From the NCBI GenBank assembly GCA_030434245.1, contig JAUISX010000005.1, positions 124,001 to 188,000 on the forward strand: a stretch of 64,000 nt of DNA, in the 5' to 3' direction. This DNA comes from Porphyromonadaceae bacterium W3.11. Lineage in GTDB: Bacteria > Bacteroidota > Bacteroidia > Bacteroidales > Porphyromonadaceae. Under the pieces are notes generated by a model that was not told where the DNA came from, ran no database searches, and saw nothing but the letters and a program-made list of their open reading frames with translations. Made by a program: the position numbers and the translations under genes. This document shows positions 33,708 to 43,304 of this stretch, piece by piece; the first letter of the stretch is position 1, and every line of letters starts with the position of its first letter.

Positions 33708-35720
33708 ATGAGAAAGTTATTAGTTGATGAGATAAAGCAGTTGGAGAAAAATCATTGTAAAGCTGAAGATTGGGAACGGATAAAAGTGGCTGAAGGTTTT
33801 ACACCAGACTCATGTTATGCTGTTAGTTTTGCTGGAGATTGTACAATAGGTGATTTAAGCGGAGTTAAGTATAACGAATATGGAGTCGCGATAAACAATG
33901 GTATAAGTCATGCTTACTTGAATAATTGTAATGTTGGTAATCATACGTGTATCAAAGATGTAAATAATTTTATTTCCAATTATGATATTGGCGATGGATG
34001 TACTATTATCAATGTAAATACGATTGCGATGAAGGGAGAGAGTTCCTTCGGTATTGGCACTGAAGTGGCGGTGCTTAATGAAACCGGTGGTATGGAGGTA
34101 CCTCTTTCTAGAAATCTAAGTGCCTCTATAGCCTATATGCTGACTTTGATGGGGCAGGATACAGAATTGAGAAGTAAGATTTATGACTTGGTGGATAAAG
34201 AGGTTACTGAAGTCAGATCTTCAAGAGGGACGATCGGGAATAATGTGACGATAAAAAATACAGATACTATTATTAACGCATGGATAGGTGACTGTGCATC
34301 CATAGAGAGTGCAACACTCCTAGAGAACTGTACCCTTTGTTCAAAGAAGAATGATCCGATATATGTAGGATATAGTGTCCAAGGTCGGAATTTTGTGGCT
34401 TCTGAAGGGACTTCATTGAAGGGTGGGTCAATTGTAGGACGTTGTTTTATCGGCCAGGCTACGGTATTAGACCATTTGTATTCTGCTCATGACTCTCTGT
34501 TCTTTGCGAACTGTCATTTGGAGAATGGTGAGGCTTGTGCTGTCTTTGCTGGACCATTCACAGTATCCAATCATAAGAGTAGTTTGTTGATCGCAGCACA
34601 CTTCTCATTCCTTAATGCGGGTTCGGGGTCGAATCAGAGTAATCACCTTTATAAACTTGGTCCAATTCATAGAGGAGTAGTTGAGAGGGGTAGTAAGACT
34701 AGTTCGGACTCGTATGTACTATGGCCATCTAGAATTGGAGCTTTCAACTTAGTAATGGGAAGGCATGTTGATAATGTGGATACTACTGATTTCCCTTTCA
34801 GCTACATGATTGAGAATGACAATAAGACATTTTTGGTACCCGGTCGAAACCTATTGAGTGTCGGAACAATGCGTGATGCAAAGAAATGGCCAGCTCGTAA
34901 TAAACGTCCAGAAGATAATAAGTTAGACTGTGTGAATTATAATTTGTTATCTCCTTTTACAGTAGGTAAGATGGAAGTAGCATACAAAAAGTTGAAAGGG
35001 TTATATGACTATTTAGGTGGTCATGATCATGTCTATGCTTACAATAACCTATTTTTTAGACCCACAAGTTTGAAAAAAGGGTTGCAAACCTATTGCTGGG
35101 GTATTGAGAAGTTTATCGGAAATTCATTGATTACGAGGATTTACAATAAGTTTGGAACTGGAGAAATCCCTAGTGTGGACGTTTTAAGAAATGCTCTTCT
35201 ACCTGATCAAGATTTAGGAGATTGTGAGTGGATAGATATGAGCGGCATGATCGCTCCCTCTACGCTTGTCAGTGCTATCATAGATGATATTAAATCGGGT
35301 AAGCTCGATTCTATGGTCAAAGTTAATAGAGCTATTAGATCTCTTCATGAAAGATATTATGATTTGGAGTGGGATTGGTGTTTTTATCTCATGTGTAGAT
35401 GGTATGATTTAAAGGGTGTAGAGGATCTTACCATCGACACTGTTATGCGTATTCTCAATGACTGGAATGATGCAGTACGTGCCATAGATAAGGCCCTATA
35501 CGATGATGCTCGGAAAGAGTATAATATTATCGGAAGAGTTAATTTGGGAATAGCACTTGATTCTAATGATGAGTCGCATGATAATCAGGATTATGCTGAT
35601 GCTGTGCTTGAAGGTTTCGAAGATAATGATATCGTACAGTCTGTTAAGGATCATGTGGATAAGAAGGATAAACTATATAAGAGAGTGAAAAAGCAGTTAA
35701 AGCCATTACTTTCAAAGTGA
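33708..35720 (+). CDS. DUF4954-family left-handed beta-helix protein
   Basis: A 670-residue soluble protein of DUF4954. The first ~330 residues are rich in hexapeptide-like steps (CTIGDLSGVKYNEYGVAI, CNVGNHTCIKDVNNF, GTIGNNVTIKNTDTIINAWIGDCASI, GGSIVGRCFIGQATVL), as in acyl- and nucleotidyl-transferases with left-handed helices. A conserved LGPIHRGVVERGSKTSSDSYVLWPSRIGAFNLVMGRH follows, then a helical C-terminus. No signal peptide is seen. The family is widespread in Bacteroidota but its function is not known. It has a long perfect terminator downstream. Confidence 0.88.
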   Translation: MRKLLVDEIKQLEKNHCKAEDWERIKVAEGFTPDSCYAVSFAGDCTIGDLSGVKYNEYGVAINNGISHAYLNNCNVGNHTCIKDVNNFISNYDIGDGCTIINVNTIAMKGESSFGIGTEVAVLNETGGMEVPLSRNLSASIAYMLTLMGQDTELRSKIYDLVDKEVTEVRSSRGTIGNNVTIKNTDTIINAWIGDCASIESATLLENCTLCSKKNDPIYVGYSVQGRNFVASEGTSLKGGSIVGRCFIGQATVLDHLYSAHDSLFFANCHLENGEACAVFAGPFTVSNHKSSLLIAAHFSFLNAGSGSNQSNHLYKLGPIHRGVVERGSKTSSDSYVLWPSRIGAFNLVMGRHVDNVDTTDFPFSYMIENDNKTFLVPGRNLLSVGTMRDAKKWPARNKRPEDNKLDCVNYNLLSPFTVGKMEVAYKKLKGLYDYLGGHDHVYAYNNLFFRPTSLKKGLQTYCWGIEKFIGNSLITRIYNKFGTGEIPSVDVLRNALLPDQDLGDCEWIDMSGMIAPSTLVSAIIDDIKSGKLDSMVKVNRAIRSLHERYYDLEWDWCFYLMCRWYDLKGVEDLTIDTVMRILNDWNDAVRAIDKALYDDARKEYNIIGRVNLGIALDSNDESHDNQDYADAVLEGFEDNDIVQSVKDHVDKKDKLYKRVKKQLKPLLSK

Positions 35721-35740
35721 TGCAATAGTTGTTAAATATA

Positions 35741-35785
35741 AAAGAAAGAAGGGTGAGTCCTAAATGGACTCACCCTTCTTTCTTT
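35741..35785. terminator. Bidirectional terminator between DUF4954 and ppdK
   Basis: A perfect 20-bp stem, AAAGAAAGAAGGGTGAGTCC with its exact complement, closes a 5-nt loop. It serves both converging genes. Confidence 0.92.
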
Positions 35786-35801
35786 ATATATGAGTTGGTT
35801 C

Positions 35802-38534
35802 TTACTTACTCATCTTCTCAGCGATAGCAGCTTGTGCAGCAGCTAGACGTGCGATAGGCACACGGAATGGTGAGCATGACACGTAATCAAGGCCTGTCTT
35901 GTGACAGAACTTCACGCTACTTGGCTCTCCACCATGTTCTCCACAGATACCACACTTCAATGATGGGTTAGTAGAGCGACCTCTTTCTACACCAAGTGCT
36001 ACTAATTGACCAACACCTTCTTGATCTAGTACTTGGAATGGGTCAACCTCTAGAATCTTCTTCTCAATATAGATTGGTAGGAACTTAGCGATGTCATCAC
36101 GAGAGTATCCAAAGGTCATTTGAGTCAGGTCGTTTGTACCGAAGCTAAAGAACTCAGCTTTCTTAGCAATCTCATCAGCTACTAATGTAGCACGTGGGAT
36201 CTCAATCATGGTACCAACCTTGAAGGCAATACGATCGCCCATTTCTTCGAATAGCTTCTCAGCTGTTTCACGGATTACCCTCTCTTGGATCTCAAACTCC
36301 TTAGGAGTTCCGATCAAAGGAACCATGATTTCAGGCTTTGAGATAATGCCATCTTTCTTAAGCTCTAGACATGCACCTAGGATTGCACGAGTTTGCATCT
36401 CTGTGATTTCAGGGTATGTATTACCAAGACGACAACCACGGTGACCTAACATTGGGTTAACTTCCTGAAGGTTTTCGATTCGGTGCTTGATAATATCAAG
36501 AGATACGCCCATATCCTTAGCCATATCTTCCTGACCCTTATCGTCATGAGGTACGAATTCGTGTAGAGGTGGATCCAGTAGTCGAACAGTAACTGGGAAG
36601 CCATTCATAGCACGGAAGATACCTTCAAAGTCCTTTTGCTGAAGAGGAAGCAGACGAGATAATGCCTCACGGCGGCCTTCTTCATTCTCTGCAAGAATCA
36701 TTCTACGCATAGCAATGATTTTCTCACCTTCAAAGAACATATGCTCAGTACGGCAAAGACCAATACCTGTCGCACCAAAGTCAACCGCTACCTGAGCATC
36801 ATGAGGAGAGTCTGCATTAGTTCTAACTTTCATACGAGAGTTCTTATCAGAAAGCTCCATTAGCTTTTGGAAGTCAGGGTCTAACTTGGCTGCTTCTGTC
36901 GTAATCTTACCTTCATAGATAACACCAGTAGAGCCATTAAGTGAGATGTAATCTCCTTCATTGAACACTTTACCATCTACGGTTACTGTCCCTTCCTTAT
37001 AGTTTATCTGAAGAGCACCAGCACCAGATACACAGCATTTACCCATACCACGAGCTACTACAGCTGCGTGAGAAGTCATACCACCACGTGCAGTAAGGAT
37101 ACCTTCAGCAACCTGCATTCCGGCTAGGTCTTCTGGAGATGTTTCATTACGAACAAGGATTACTTTTTCACCATTAGCAAATAGCTTAGCTGCATCTTCA
37201 GCGAAGAAGCAGATCTTACCATAAGCTGCACCTGGAGATGCTGGAAGACCGCGAGAGATTTCTACTGCATCCTTTTCTGCCTTAGGATCAAATACAGGGT
37301 GTAGAAGTTCGTCAAGCTTATTAGGCTCTACTCTCATCAATGCTTGTTCTTCAGTGATCTTACCTTCAGCTAGTAAATCCATTGCGATCTTTACCATCGC
37401 TTTACCAGTACGTTTACCATTACGAGTTTGTAGGAACCATAGCTTACCATCTTGGACAGTAAACTCCATGTCCTGCATATCTTTGTAGTGATTCTCAAGT
37501 TTGTGCTGAAGATCGTTTAGCTCATTGTAGATTTCTGGCATCGCCTCTTCTAGAGATGGCATTTCTTTAGCACGGTATTCTTCCGAGACATTTGCCATTT
37601 TAGCCCAGCGTTGAGAACCAATCTTTGTTATCTCTCTAGGTGTACGGATACCTGCTACCACGTCTTCACCTTGAGCATTGATTAGGTACTCACCATTGAA
37701 TAGGTTTTCTCCTGTAGCAGAGTTGCGTGAGAAGCAAACCCCTGTAGCAGATGTTTCACCCATATTACCATAAACCATGGCTTGGACATTCACTGCAGTA
37801 CCCCATTCTTCAGGGATATTTTCCATACGACGATAGATGATAGCACGCTCATTCATCCATGAGCCAAACACGGCACCAACAGCACCCCAAAGTTGATCAT
37901 ATACATCATCTGGGAATGCGTGACCTGTCTGCTCAAGTACTGCAGCCTTAAATCTCTTTACAAGATCCTTAAGGTTATCTACAGTTAGCTCAGTGTCAAG
38001 CTCTACATTATTCTCTTTCTTAACATCTTGAATGATCTGCTCGAAAGGATCAATTTCCTTTTTGTCAGTAGGTTTCATTCCTAGTACTACATCACCGTAC
38101 ATCTGAACAAAGCGGCGGTATGAGTCCCAAGCAAATCTAGGGTTGTTTGATTTCTTTGCTAGTCCTTCTACAGCCTTTTCGTTTAGTCCTAGGTTGAGGA
38201 TAGTATCCATCATACCAGGCATAGAAGCAGGAGCACCTGAGCGAACAGAAATGAGAAGTGGATTATCCACACTCCCAAACTTAGCACCCATTAATTTTTC
38301 AATCTTTTCAATATTGGCTTCTACTTCTGGACGTAGTGTCTCGATAAGTTTTTCCTCACCTAGTTCGTAATATTCATGACAAACCTCAGTGGTGATTGTA
38401 AAACCTGCAGGCACGGGAATTCCGATAAGATTCATTTCTGCAAGGTTGGCACCTTTGCCACCTAGTAACATTCGCATGTCTGCCCTTCCTTCAGCGTGTC
38501 CATCGCCGAAGAAGTAAACTCTTTTTTTTGACAT
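35802..38534 (-). CDS. ppdK: Pyruvate, phosphate dikinase
   Basis: A 910-residue cytoplasmic enzyme that interconverts pyruvate, ATP and phosphate with PEP, AMP and pyrophosphate, a central step in anaerobic Bacteroidota metabolism. The N-terminal ATP-grasp part begins KRVYFFGDGHAEGRADMRMLLGGKGANLAEM. The phosphohistidine swivel is in GGMTSHAAVVARGMGKCCVSG, and the C-terminal PEP-binding barrel includes GIGLCRTEHMFFE, FFSFGTNDLTQMTFGYSRDD and the catalytic Cys in LKCGICGEHGGEP. Length is normal. It is 57 bp downstream of the penicillin-binding protein gene. Confidence 0.98.
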   Translation of the reverse strand: MSKKRVYFFGDGHAEGRADMRMLLGGKGANLAEMNLIGIPVPAGFTITTEVCHEYYELGEEKLIETLRPEVEANIEKIEKLMGAKFGSVDNPLLISVRSGAPASMPGMMDTILNLGLNEKAVEGLAKKSNNPRFAWDSYRRFVQMYGDVVLGMKPTDKKEIDPFEQIIQDVKKENNVELDTELTVDNLKDLVKRFKAAVLEQTGHAFPDDVYDQLWGAVGAVFGSWMNERAIIYRRMENIPEEWGTAVNVQAMVYGNMGETSATGVCFSRNSATGENLFNGEYLINAQGEDVVAGIRTPREITKIGSQRWAKMANVSEEYRAKEMPSLEEAMPEIYNELNDLQHKLENHYKDMQDMEFTVQDGKLWFLQTRNGKRTGKAMVKIAMDLLAEGKITEEQALMRVEPNKLDELLHPVFDPKAEKDAVEISRGLPASPGAAYGKICFFAEDAAKLFANGEKVILVRNETSPEDLAGMQVAEGILTARGGMTSHAAVVARGMGKCCVSGAGALQINYKEGTVTVDGKVFNEGDYISLNGSTGVIYEGKITTEAAKLDPDFQKLMELSDKNSRMKVRTNADSPHDAQVAVDFGATGIGLCRTEHMFFEGEKIIAMRRMILAENEEGRREALSRLLPLQQKDFEGIFRAMNGFPVTVRLLDPPLHEFVPHDDKGQEDMAKDMGVSLDIIKHRIENLQEVNPMLGHRGCRLGNTYPEITEMQTRAILGACLELKKDGIISKPEIMVPLIGTPKEFEIQERVIRETAEKLFEEMGDRIAFKVGTMIEIPRATLVADEIAKKAEFFSFGTNDLTQMTFGYSRDDIAKFLPIYIEKKILEVDPFQVLDQEGVGQLVALGVERGRSTNPSLKCGICGEHGGEPSSVKFCHKTGLDYVSCSPFRVPIARLAAAQAAIAEKMSK

Positions 38535-38591
38535 CTTTTTTAAGATAAATAGGGTTATTAATTTTATATGTTTATAAATTCGCTATGTCTT

Positions 38592-40991
38592 CTAGTCAAA
38601 TAGTGGGTCTATTCCTTGTTCATCCTGAACAACAACTTCCTCATATGGGGTTGATACTCTACCATCATTAGACTTACAAGGATCCCTATATTCAGCTGGT
38701 ATCTCAAACTTTAAGTCAGGTGAGATACCCAGTATATCAGCTCTTTTTTGAAGTTCCTTGTCGGCATACACTTTCTGGAAAAACTTCGCAACTATAGGTA
38801 GGGACATATTTGCCCCTTGTCCTAATCGTATGCCATCAAAGTGGATATCTCTATCCTCTCCACCTACCCAACAACCTGTGCTGATACGAGGTGTAAAGCA
38901 CATGAACCAACCATCAGAATGATTCTGTGAGGTTCCTGTCTTACCGCCCATTTCAGATTGTATATGGTATCTTGTCCTTACACGACTACCAGTACCTCCA
39001 TCCATCACATTTCGAAGCATATAGAGGGTCTTATAACTTGCTTCTGCTGGTAGCACCTCGTGAAGAATAGGCATAAATTCAGCAACCACATTGCCGAACT
39101 GATCTTCTATTCGTGTGACGTATAATGGCTCTGGCCTAATTCCTGCATTTGAAAAAGTACTAAAGCCTGTAACCATTTCCTGTACTGTGATATCAGGTGT
39201 TCCGAGACAAATAGACATTACTGGATCTATGTTACCTGTGATCCCAAAACTGTGTAGCAGGTCCACGAACGTGTAGGGAGACATCTGGCTCATCAGCCAT
39301 GCTGTAGTCCAGTTGGAAGAGTTTTGAAGTCCCCAATTAATGCTCACCATTTCACCGATTCTCTTCGCTCCGACATTTTTAGGAGACCATATCCTACCAT
39401 TCTCATCTGGGATGTGTGGCTGAACATGTAACATCATATTACATGGGGTGAATCCTTCATTCATTGCCATAGAGTACAGAAATGGCTTCATAGTGGAGCC
39501 TATTTGACGGCGTCCTTGAGATGCCATATCATATTGGAATGTTGAAAAATCCTGTCCCCCAACATAAGCACGTACCATACCACTCCTACTGTCCATTGCC
39601 ATAAAGCCACTTCGTAAAAATTTCTTTTGGTAGAGAATGGAGTCTCGAGGAGTCATTACTGTATCTTTAACTACAGTAGTATAATGGTTGTCCTCTTTTG
39701 CGTAATCAAAGACGGACATAGCTGTCGGCTCATCAAAGCTTGCTAAGATTTCAGCTTTTGATATGCCCGCCTCCTGCATCGTCCTGTATCTATCGCTTTG
39801 AGTAATTGCTCTATCGATGATAGCTTTCATTTCCTCCTCAGAGATGCGATTGGAGAATGGAGCTCTCGAACGTCCTTTCTTTTCTTTGTCAAATGTTGGT
39901 TGGATCTCACCTGCTAGATGCTCTAGCATCGCTTCTTCAGCGTACTCTTGCATTTTAGAATTGATGGTGGTATAGATCTTCAGACCGTCAGTGTAGATGT
40001 TGTAATGGTCACCATTTGCTTTGGTGTTTTTATTACACCAACCATACAGCGGGTTATTTTCCCACTGCTCTTTATCTCGTTCATACTGCTCTAATTGCCA
40101 TTCGAAGTAGTGGCTTTTATCTGGCTTTTGAGCCATCATTATTTTTCTAAGATGTTCTCTAAAGTATGGGGCAATACTTGCTCGATGGCTTTGGCGTTTG
40201 AAGTTTAGCTTGATGGGAGTCGCTTGTAGCTCTTCCTTTTCTTCCTTTGATATGTAACCTTCTTTAGCCATCAAGGATAGCACTACATCCCGGCGTTGTT
40301 TGCATCGTTCAGGGAACCTATTAGGATTATATAGCGATGGATTCTTGCACATCCCGACTAGCATCGCTGCTTCTTCTGTTGTGAGTTCTGCAGGTGTTGT
40401 ATTAAAGTACGTTTGTGCTGCAGATTCTATCCCTACTGCTTGGTAGAGAAAGTCAAACTTATTGAGATAGAGTGTGATGATCTCTTCTTTTGTATAAAAA
40501 CGCTCTAACTCCACAGCGATAACCCATTCAATAGGCTTCTGTAGAGCACGTTCGAAGAAATTATTTGCTTGTGGAGAGTATAGCTGCTTTGCCAGCTGTT
40601 GAGTGATCGTACTACCACCTCCAGACTCTTTCTGGCCAAGCAAGACCGTTTTGAATATAGCTCTGAATACCCCCCTAACATCAATACCAGAGTGTTTTGT
40701 GAAGCGTTTATCTTCTGTTGCAATTAATGCGTCAACGATTTGAGGTGAAAGCTCTTCGTACGTTACATAGACCCGATTGTTACCCTTTAGAGCAAATGCT
40801 CCTAAGACTTCTCCATCTTCTGAAATCAACTGAGATGCATACTTGTCAATAGGATTTTGTAAGTCTTCAATAGGGGGCATATAGCCAATCACACCATTGG
40901 CGATTAGTGCGATTAGAACAATCACGCTTAAAACACCTAACCCAAATAGGATCCAGAGCGTTGAAAGCAGAACCTTAAGCCATTTTTTCAT
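38592..40991 (-). CDS. mrcA: Class A penicillin-binding protein (PBP1A)
   Basis: A 799-residue bifunctional peptidoglycan synthase. One N-terminal membrane anchor (LLSTLWILFGLGVLSVIVLIALIANG) is followed by the glycosyltransferase domain with ATEDKRFTKHSGIDVRGVFRA and GGGSTITQQLAKQLY. The transpeptidase has the active-site SxxK in RQIGSTMKPFLYS, SSN in GLQNSSNWTTAWLM and KTG in GGKTGTSQNHSDGWFMCF. All are intact. It lies on the same strand as, and downstream of, the BlaI/M56 pair with a 530-bp gap. Confidence 0.97.
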   Translation of the reverse strand: MKKWLKVLLSTLWILFGLGVLSVIVLIALIANGVIGYMPPIEDLQNPIDKYASQLISEDGEVLGAFALKGNNRVYVTYEELSPQIVDALIATEDKRFTKHSGIDVRGVFRAIFKTVLLGQKESGGGSTITQQLAKQLYSPQANNFFERALQKPIEWVIAVELERFYTKEEIITLYLNKFDFLYQAVGIESAAQTYFNTTPAELTTEEAAMLVGMCKNPSLYNPNRFPERCKQRRDVVLSLMAKEGYISKEEKEELQATPIKLNFKRQSHRASIAPYFREHLRKIMMAQKPDKSHYFEWQLEQYERDKEQWENNPLYGWCNKNTKANGDHYNIYTDGLKIYTTINSKMQEYAEEAMLEHLAGEIQPTFDKEKKGRSRAPFSNRISEEEMKAIIDRAITQSDRYRTMQEAGISKAEILASFDEPTAMSVFDYAKEDNHYTTVVKDTVMTPRDSILYQKKFLRSGFMAMDSRSGMVRAYVGGQDFSTFQYDMASQGRRQIGSTMKPFLYSMAMNEGFTPCNMMLHVQPHIPDENGRIWSPKNVGAKRIGEMVSINWGLQNSSNWTTAWLMSQMSPYTFVDLLHSFGITGNIDPVMSICLGTPDITVQEMVTGFSTFSNAGIRPEPLYVTRIEDQFGNVVAEFMPILHEVLPAEASYKTLYMLRNVMDGGTGSRVRTRYHIQSEMGGKTGTSQNHSDGWFMCFTPRISTGCWVGGEDRDIHFDGIRLGQGANMSLPIVAKFFQKVYADKELQKRADILGISPDLKFEIPAEYRDPCKSNDGRVSTPYEEVVVQDEQGIDPLFD

Positions 40992-41520
40992 ATTTTATTT
41001 GTGAAGTTATTATGGCCTTCACTACAACCTTTCTTATACACTATTTATATGTAGTAATCTTCATTACTATGTACAAAGATAGTCATTTTGAGCTAATTAT
41101 TCTAATATCTACTTGTTTTGTATGCTTTTAGCACCACACTACCTATCATGTCCGAGTGGGAGAACTCTCACATGTTATGGGGGCATGTAATAATATCGTA
41201 ATAAAACCTGAATACCATAATTTAATGTGTGTAAAATGTATGTACATATGCTCAATAATGTTCATGGTGGAGTATATGATGTAATTTGAGAGAAAGAGTT
41301 CTCTATCTAACTCATAAAAGATTTTCTACCGCCCTGTTATTAGTCAATGAAGTCATATTTGAAGAAAATATAAGTCAAACATCTCTATTCCTGTGGTTCG
41401 TATAGTATAATAGGTATACGAAAATAAAGGAAGTAGGTCGGAGATGCTTAGTTCACCGACCTACTGGTTCAAATAAATATATAATAATATTTGGTTAAGT
41501 CATGAGATAATGCACCTATT
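40992..41520. other. Gene-free region between PBP1A and the M56 gene
   Basis: No gene is supported over 529 bp. A hairpin AGTAGGTCGG/CCGACCTACT at 41432-41465 lies 55 bp after the stop of the minus-strand M56 gene and may end its transcript, although the following U run is weak. The remainder should hold the promoter of the penicillin-binding protein gene. Confidence 0.5.
41432..41465 (-). terminator. Probable terminator of the BlaI/M56 operon
   Basis: A perfect 10-bp stem (AGTAGGTCGG with CCGACCTACT) closes a 14-nt loop. On the minus strand a short pyrimidine run with several T residues follows. Confidence 0.5.
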
Positions 41521-42918
41521 TCATTCTTTTCCATTATCTTTTGAATTATTCTGCTCTAGAGGTAGCTTGAAACTGATGGGTAGTGTGTAACGACAACGAA
41601 CTAGTTTACCTTTGTCTTTGCCAGGTTTCCATTTCGGCATAAGACCTACTATTCGCAAAGCTTCCTGGTCTAAAAGCTCATGAGCACCTTTTGCTATTGT
41701 GAGATTAGATACTGAGCCATCTTTCTCGATTATAAAGGACACAAATACCCTTCCTTCAATTTTTTGCTTAACAGCCTCAGCAGGATATTTAATGTTTTCA
41801 CTTAACCAGGACATTAGTTCCGTCATTCCGCCGGGAAATTCGGGCATCTCATCTGTGTATTCAAAAACTTCTCCATCCTTTTTAGGAGGGTCCTGTCTAG
41901 TAGGTTCTTGAAGTTCGGATACAGGAGCAATGGTATTTATATCTTTTGAAATCATTTCGGTGTTGTTCTTTTCGCCATCCAATAAGATATCTGGAGCTGG
42001 TTTAGCATTAACGAGTTGCGTGCTAAATAGTAAAACAGCTGCAACAGGTATTGAGGTCAAGGCACACATGATGCCAGCCCATTTCTTTTCTTTTTTCTGA
42101 GTGTTCATTGTTAAAATTCTTTTTTTAAGGTTTTGTACTGAAAATGATAATAGTGGAAGCTCTAGGGATAGGCCTGTAACACCTTGTAAAAGGTGTAATT
42201 GATACCTTTTTTTGTCTAGTCCAGAGCTTAATACGCCTTCGTCTGCTAGATATTCAAGCGTATTGCGTTGATTGTGGAGCAAACTCCACGCAAAGGGATT
42301 CCACCACTGAAGTAGCTGCAGCAATACTCCGAGGGTAAGATCTCTATAATGTTTCTGTCGAACGTGCTCCAACTCATGGCATAATATAGAGTTCATGATG
42401 GAGTCATGAGCCATAGTACGATTAATGACAATACTTTTCCGATAGGTAAAGGGAGCTATTTTCTTATCTACTAGGTAGAGGGTTGCTTCGCCTTGTTTTC
42501 TTTTTTCAGCTCCCTTCAGTAAGCGACGCAACGTAATCCATCCTATTGCCAATCTTAGTCCGAGGATAAATAGCCCTGATACCCATATTATTAGTAAAGT
42601 GTTTTTCCACCATCCTAAGGTCCACATAGCGGATGTGATTGGCTCAGTAGCCTCCATCGCTACCAATTCTCTTTCGATGGTGTCAGGAGAAGGGGTATAG
42701 GTGATGGTGAAATTGGGCAGCATCATGCTCTCAAAGACGTCTTGTACGGGAGAGATAAGCGAAGAGAGTAAAGGAAGCGTTAAGCTGATGAGGATAGCAA
42801 AGATATAATACCAACGCTGAGCCTTAAGCATATTGCTACGCCTTAGGAATAGGATGTCTATTAAATAGAATAGGGCAATTCCTACACTAGACCATATTAA
42901 GTATCTAATAAGTGCCAT
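41521..42918 (-). CDS. M56 (BlaR1/MecR1-like) membrane protease with TonB C-terminal domain
   Basis: A 465-residue membrane protein. The N-terminal half has about four membrane segments and the M56 zinc motif HELEH near residue 182 (SILCHELEHVRQKHYRD). A further membrane segment (IMCALTSIPVAAVLLFSTQLVNA) leads to a periplasmic linker and a TonB-type C-terminal domain (EFPGGMTELMSWLSENIKYPAEAV... GRVFVSFIIEKDGSV). BlaR1 proteins sense a signal and inactivate the paired BlaI repressor by proteolysis. A TonB domain replaces the penicillin-binding sensor domain of true BlaR1, so the signal here is probably not a beta-lactam. Confidence 0.9.
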   Translation of the reverse strand: MALIRYLIWSSVGIALFYLIDILFLRRSNMLKAQRWYYIFAILISLTLPLLSSLISPVQDVFESMMLPNFTITYTPSPDTIERELVAMEATEPITSAMWTLGWWKNTLLIIWVSGLFILGLRLAIGWITLRRLLKGAEKRKQGEATLYLVDKKIAPFTYRKSIVINRTMAHDSIMNSILCHELEHVRQKHYRDLTLGVLLQLLQWWNPFAWSLLHNQRNTLEYLADEGVLSSGLDKKRYQLHLLQGVTGLSLELPLLSFSVQNLKKRILTMNTQKKEKKWAGIMCALTSIPVAAVLLFSTQLVNAKPAPDILLDGEKNNTEMISKDINTIAPVSELQEPTRQDPPKKDGEVFEYTDEMPEFPGGMTELMSWLSENIKYPAEAVKQKIEGRVFVSFIIEKDGSVSNLTIAKGAHELLDQEALRIVGLMPKWKPGKDKGKLVRCRYTLPISFKLPLEQNNSKDNGKE

Positions 42919-42920
42919 AA

Positions 42921-43304
42921 TTATTTTGTGCTATCGTTATCAATCATCTCAAGTATTTCTTTAATCTCTTCTCTGGTCAGTTTTTGCTCTTCTGCAAAGT
43001 AACTGACTAGATCCTTATAGGAGCCGGTAAAAAAGTTGGAGACGACGTACTTTAGCGTACGATTGGCGTAATCACGCTCTGAAACTTTTGGTGCAAAGAC
43101 GTACCCTCTTTTTTTTCCAACTCTTTTAAGATATTTCTTATCTTCAAGCTTATATACCGTTGAGGCGATTGTCGTGTAGGGTAGATCATTATGTTTCATC
43201 TCTTTTATAGCATCGCTGATTTCCCCTTTGCCTATTATCCAGTAAGCTCGCATGATATCTTCCTCTTGAGGAGTAAGTGCGTTTAAAAAATTATTCTTTT
43301 CCAT
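42921..43304 (-). CDS. BlaI/MecI-type transcriptional repressor
   Basis: A 127-residue winged-helix repressor, taking the ATG at 43304. The N-terminal DNA-binding part has LTPQEEDIMRAYWIIGKGEISDAIKEM and YTTIASTVYKLEDKKYLKRVGKKRGYVFAPKVS, typical of the family; the C-terminal helices dimerise. It is 2 bp upstream of the M56 protease gene, so the pair forms a BlaI-BlaR1-like switch. Three TACGA-N5-TCGxA boxes at 43324-43402, just upstream, are likely its operators. Confidence 0.92.
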   Translation of the reverse strand: MEKNNFLNALTPQEEDIMRAYWIIGKGEISDAIKEMKHNDLPYTTIASTVYKLEDKKYLKRVGKKRGYVFAPKVSERDYANRTLKYVVSNFFTGSYKDLVSYFAEEQKLTREEIKEILEMIDNDSTK

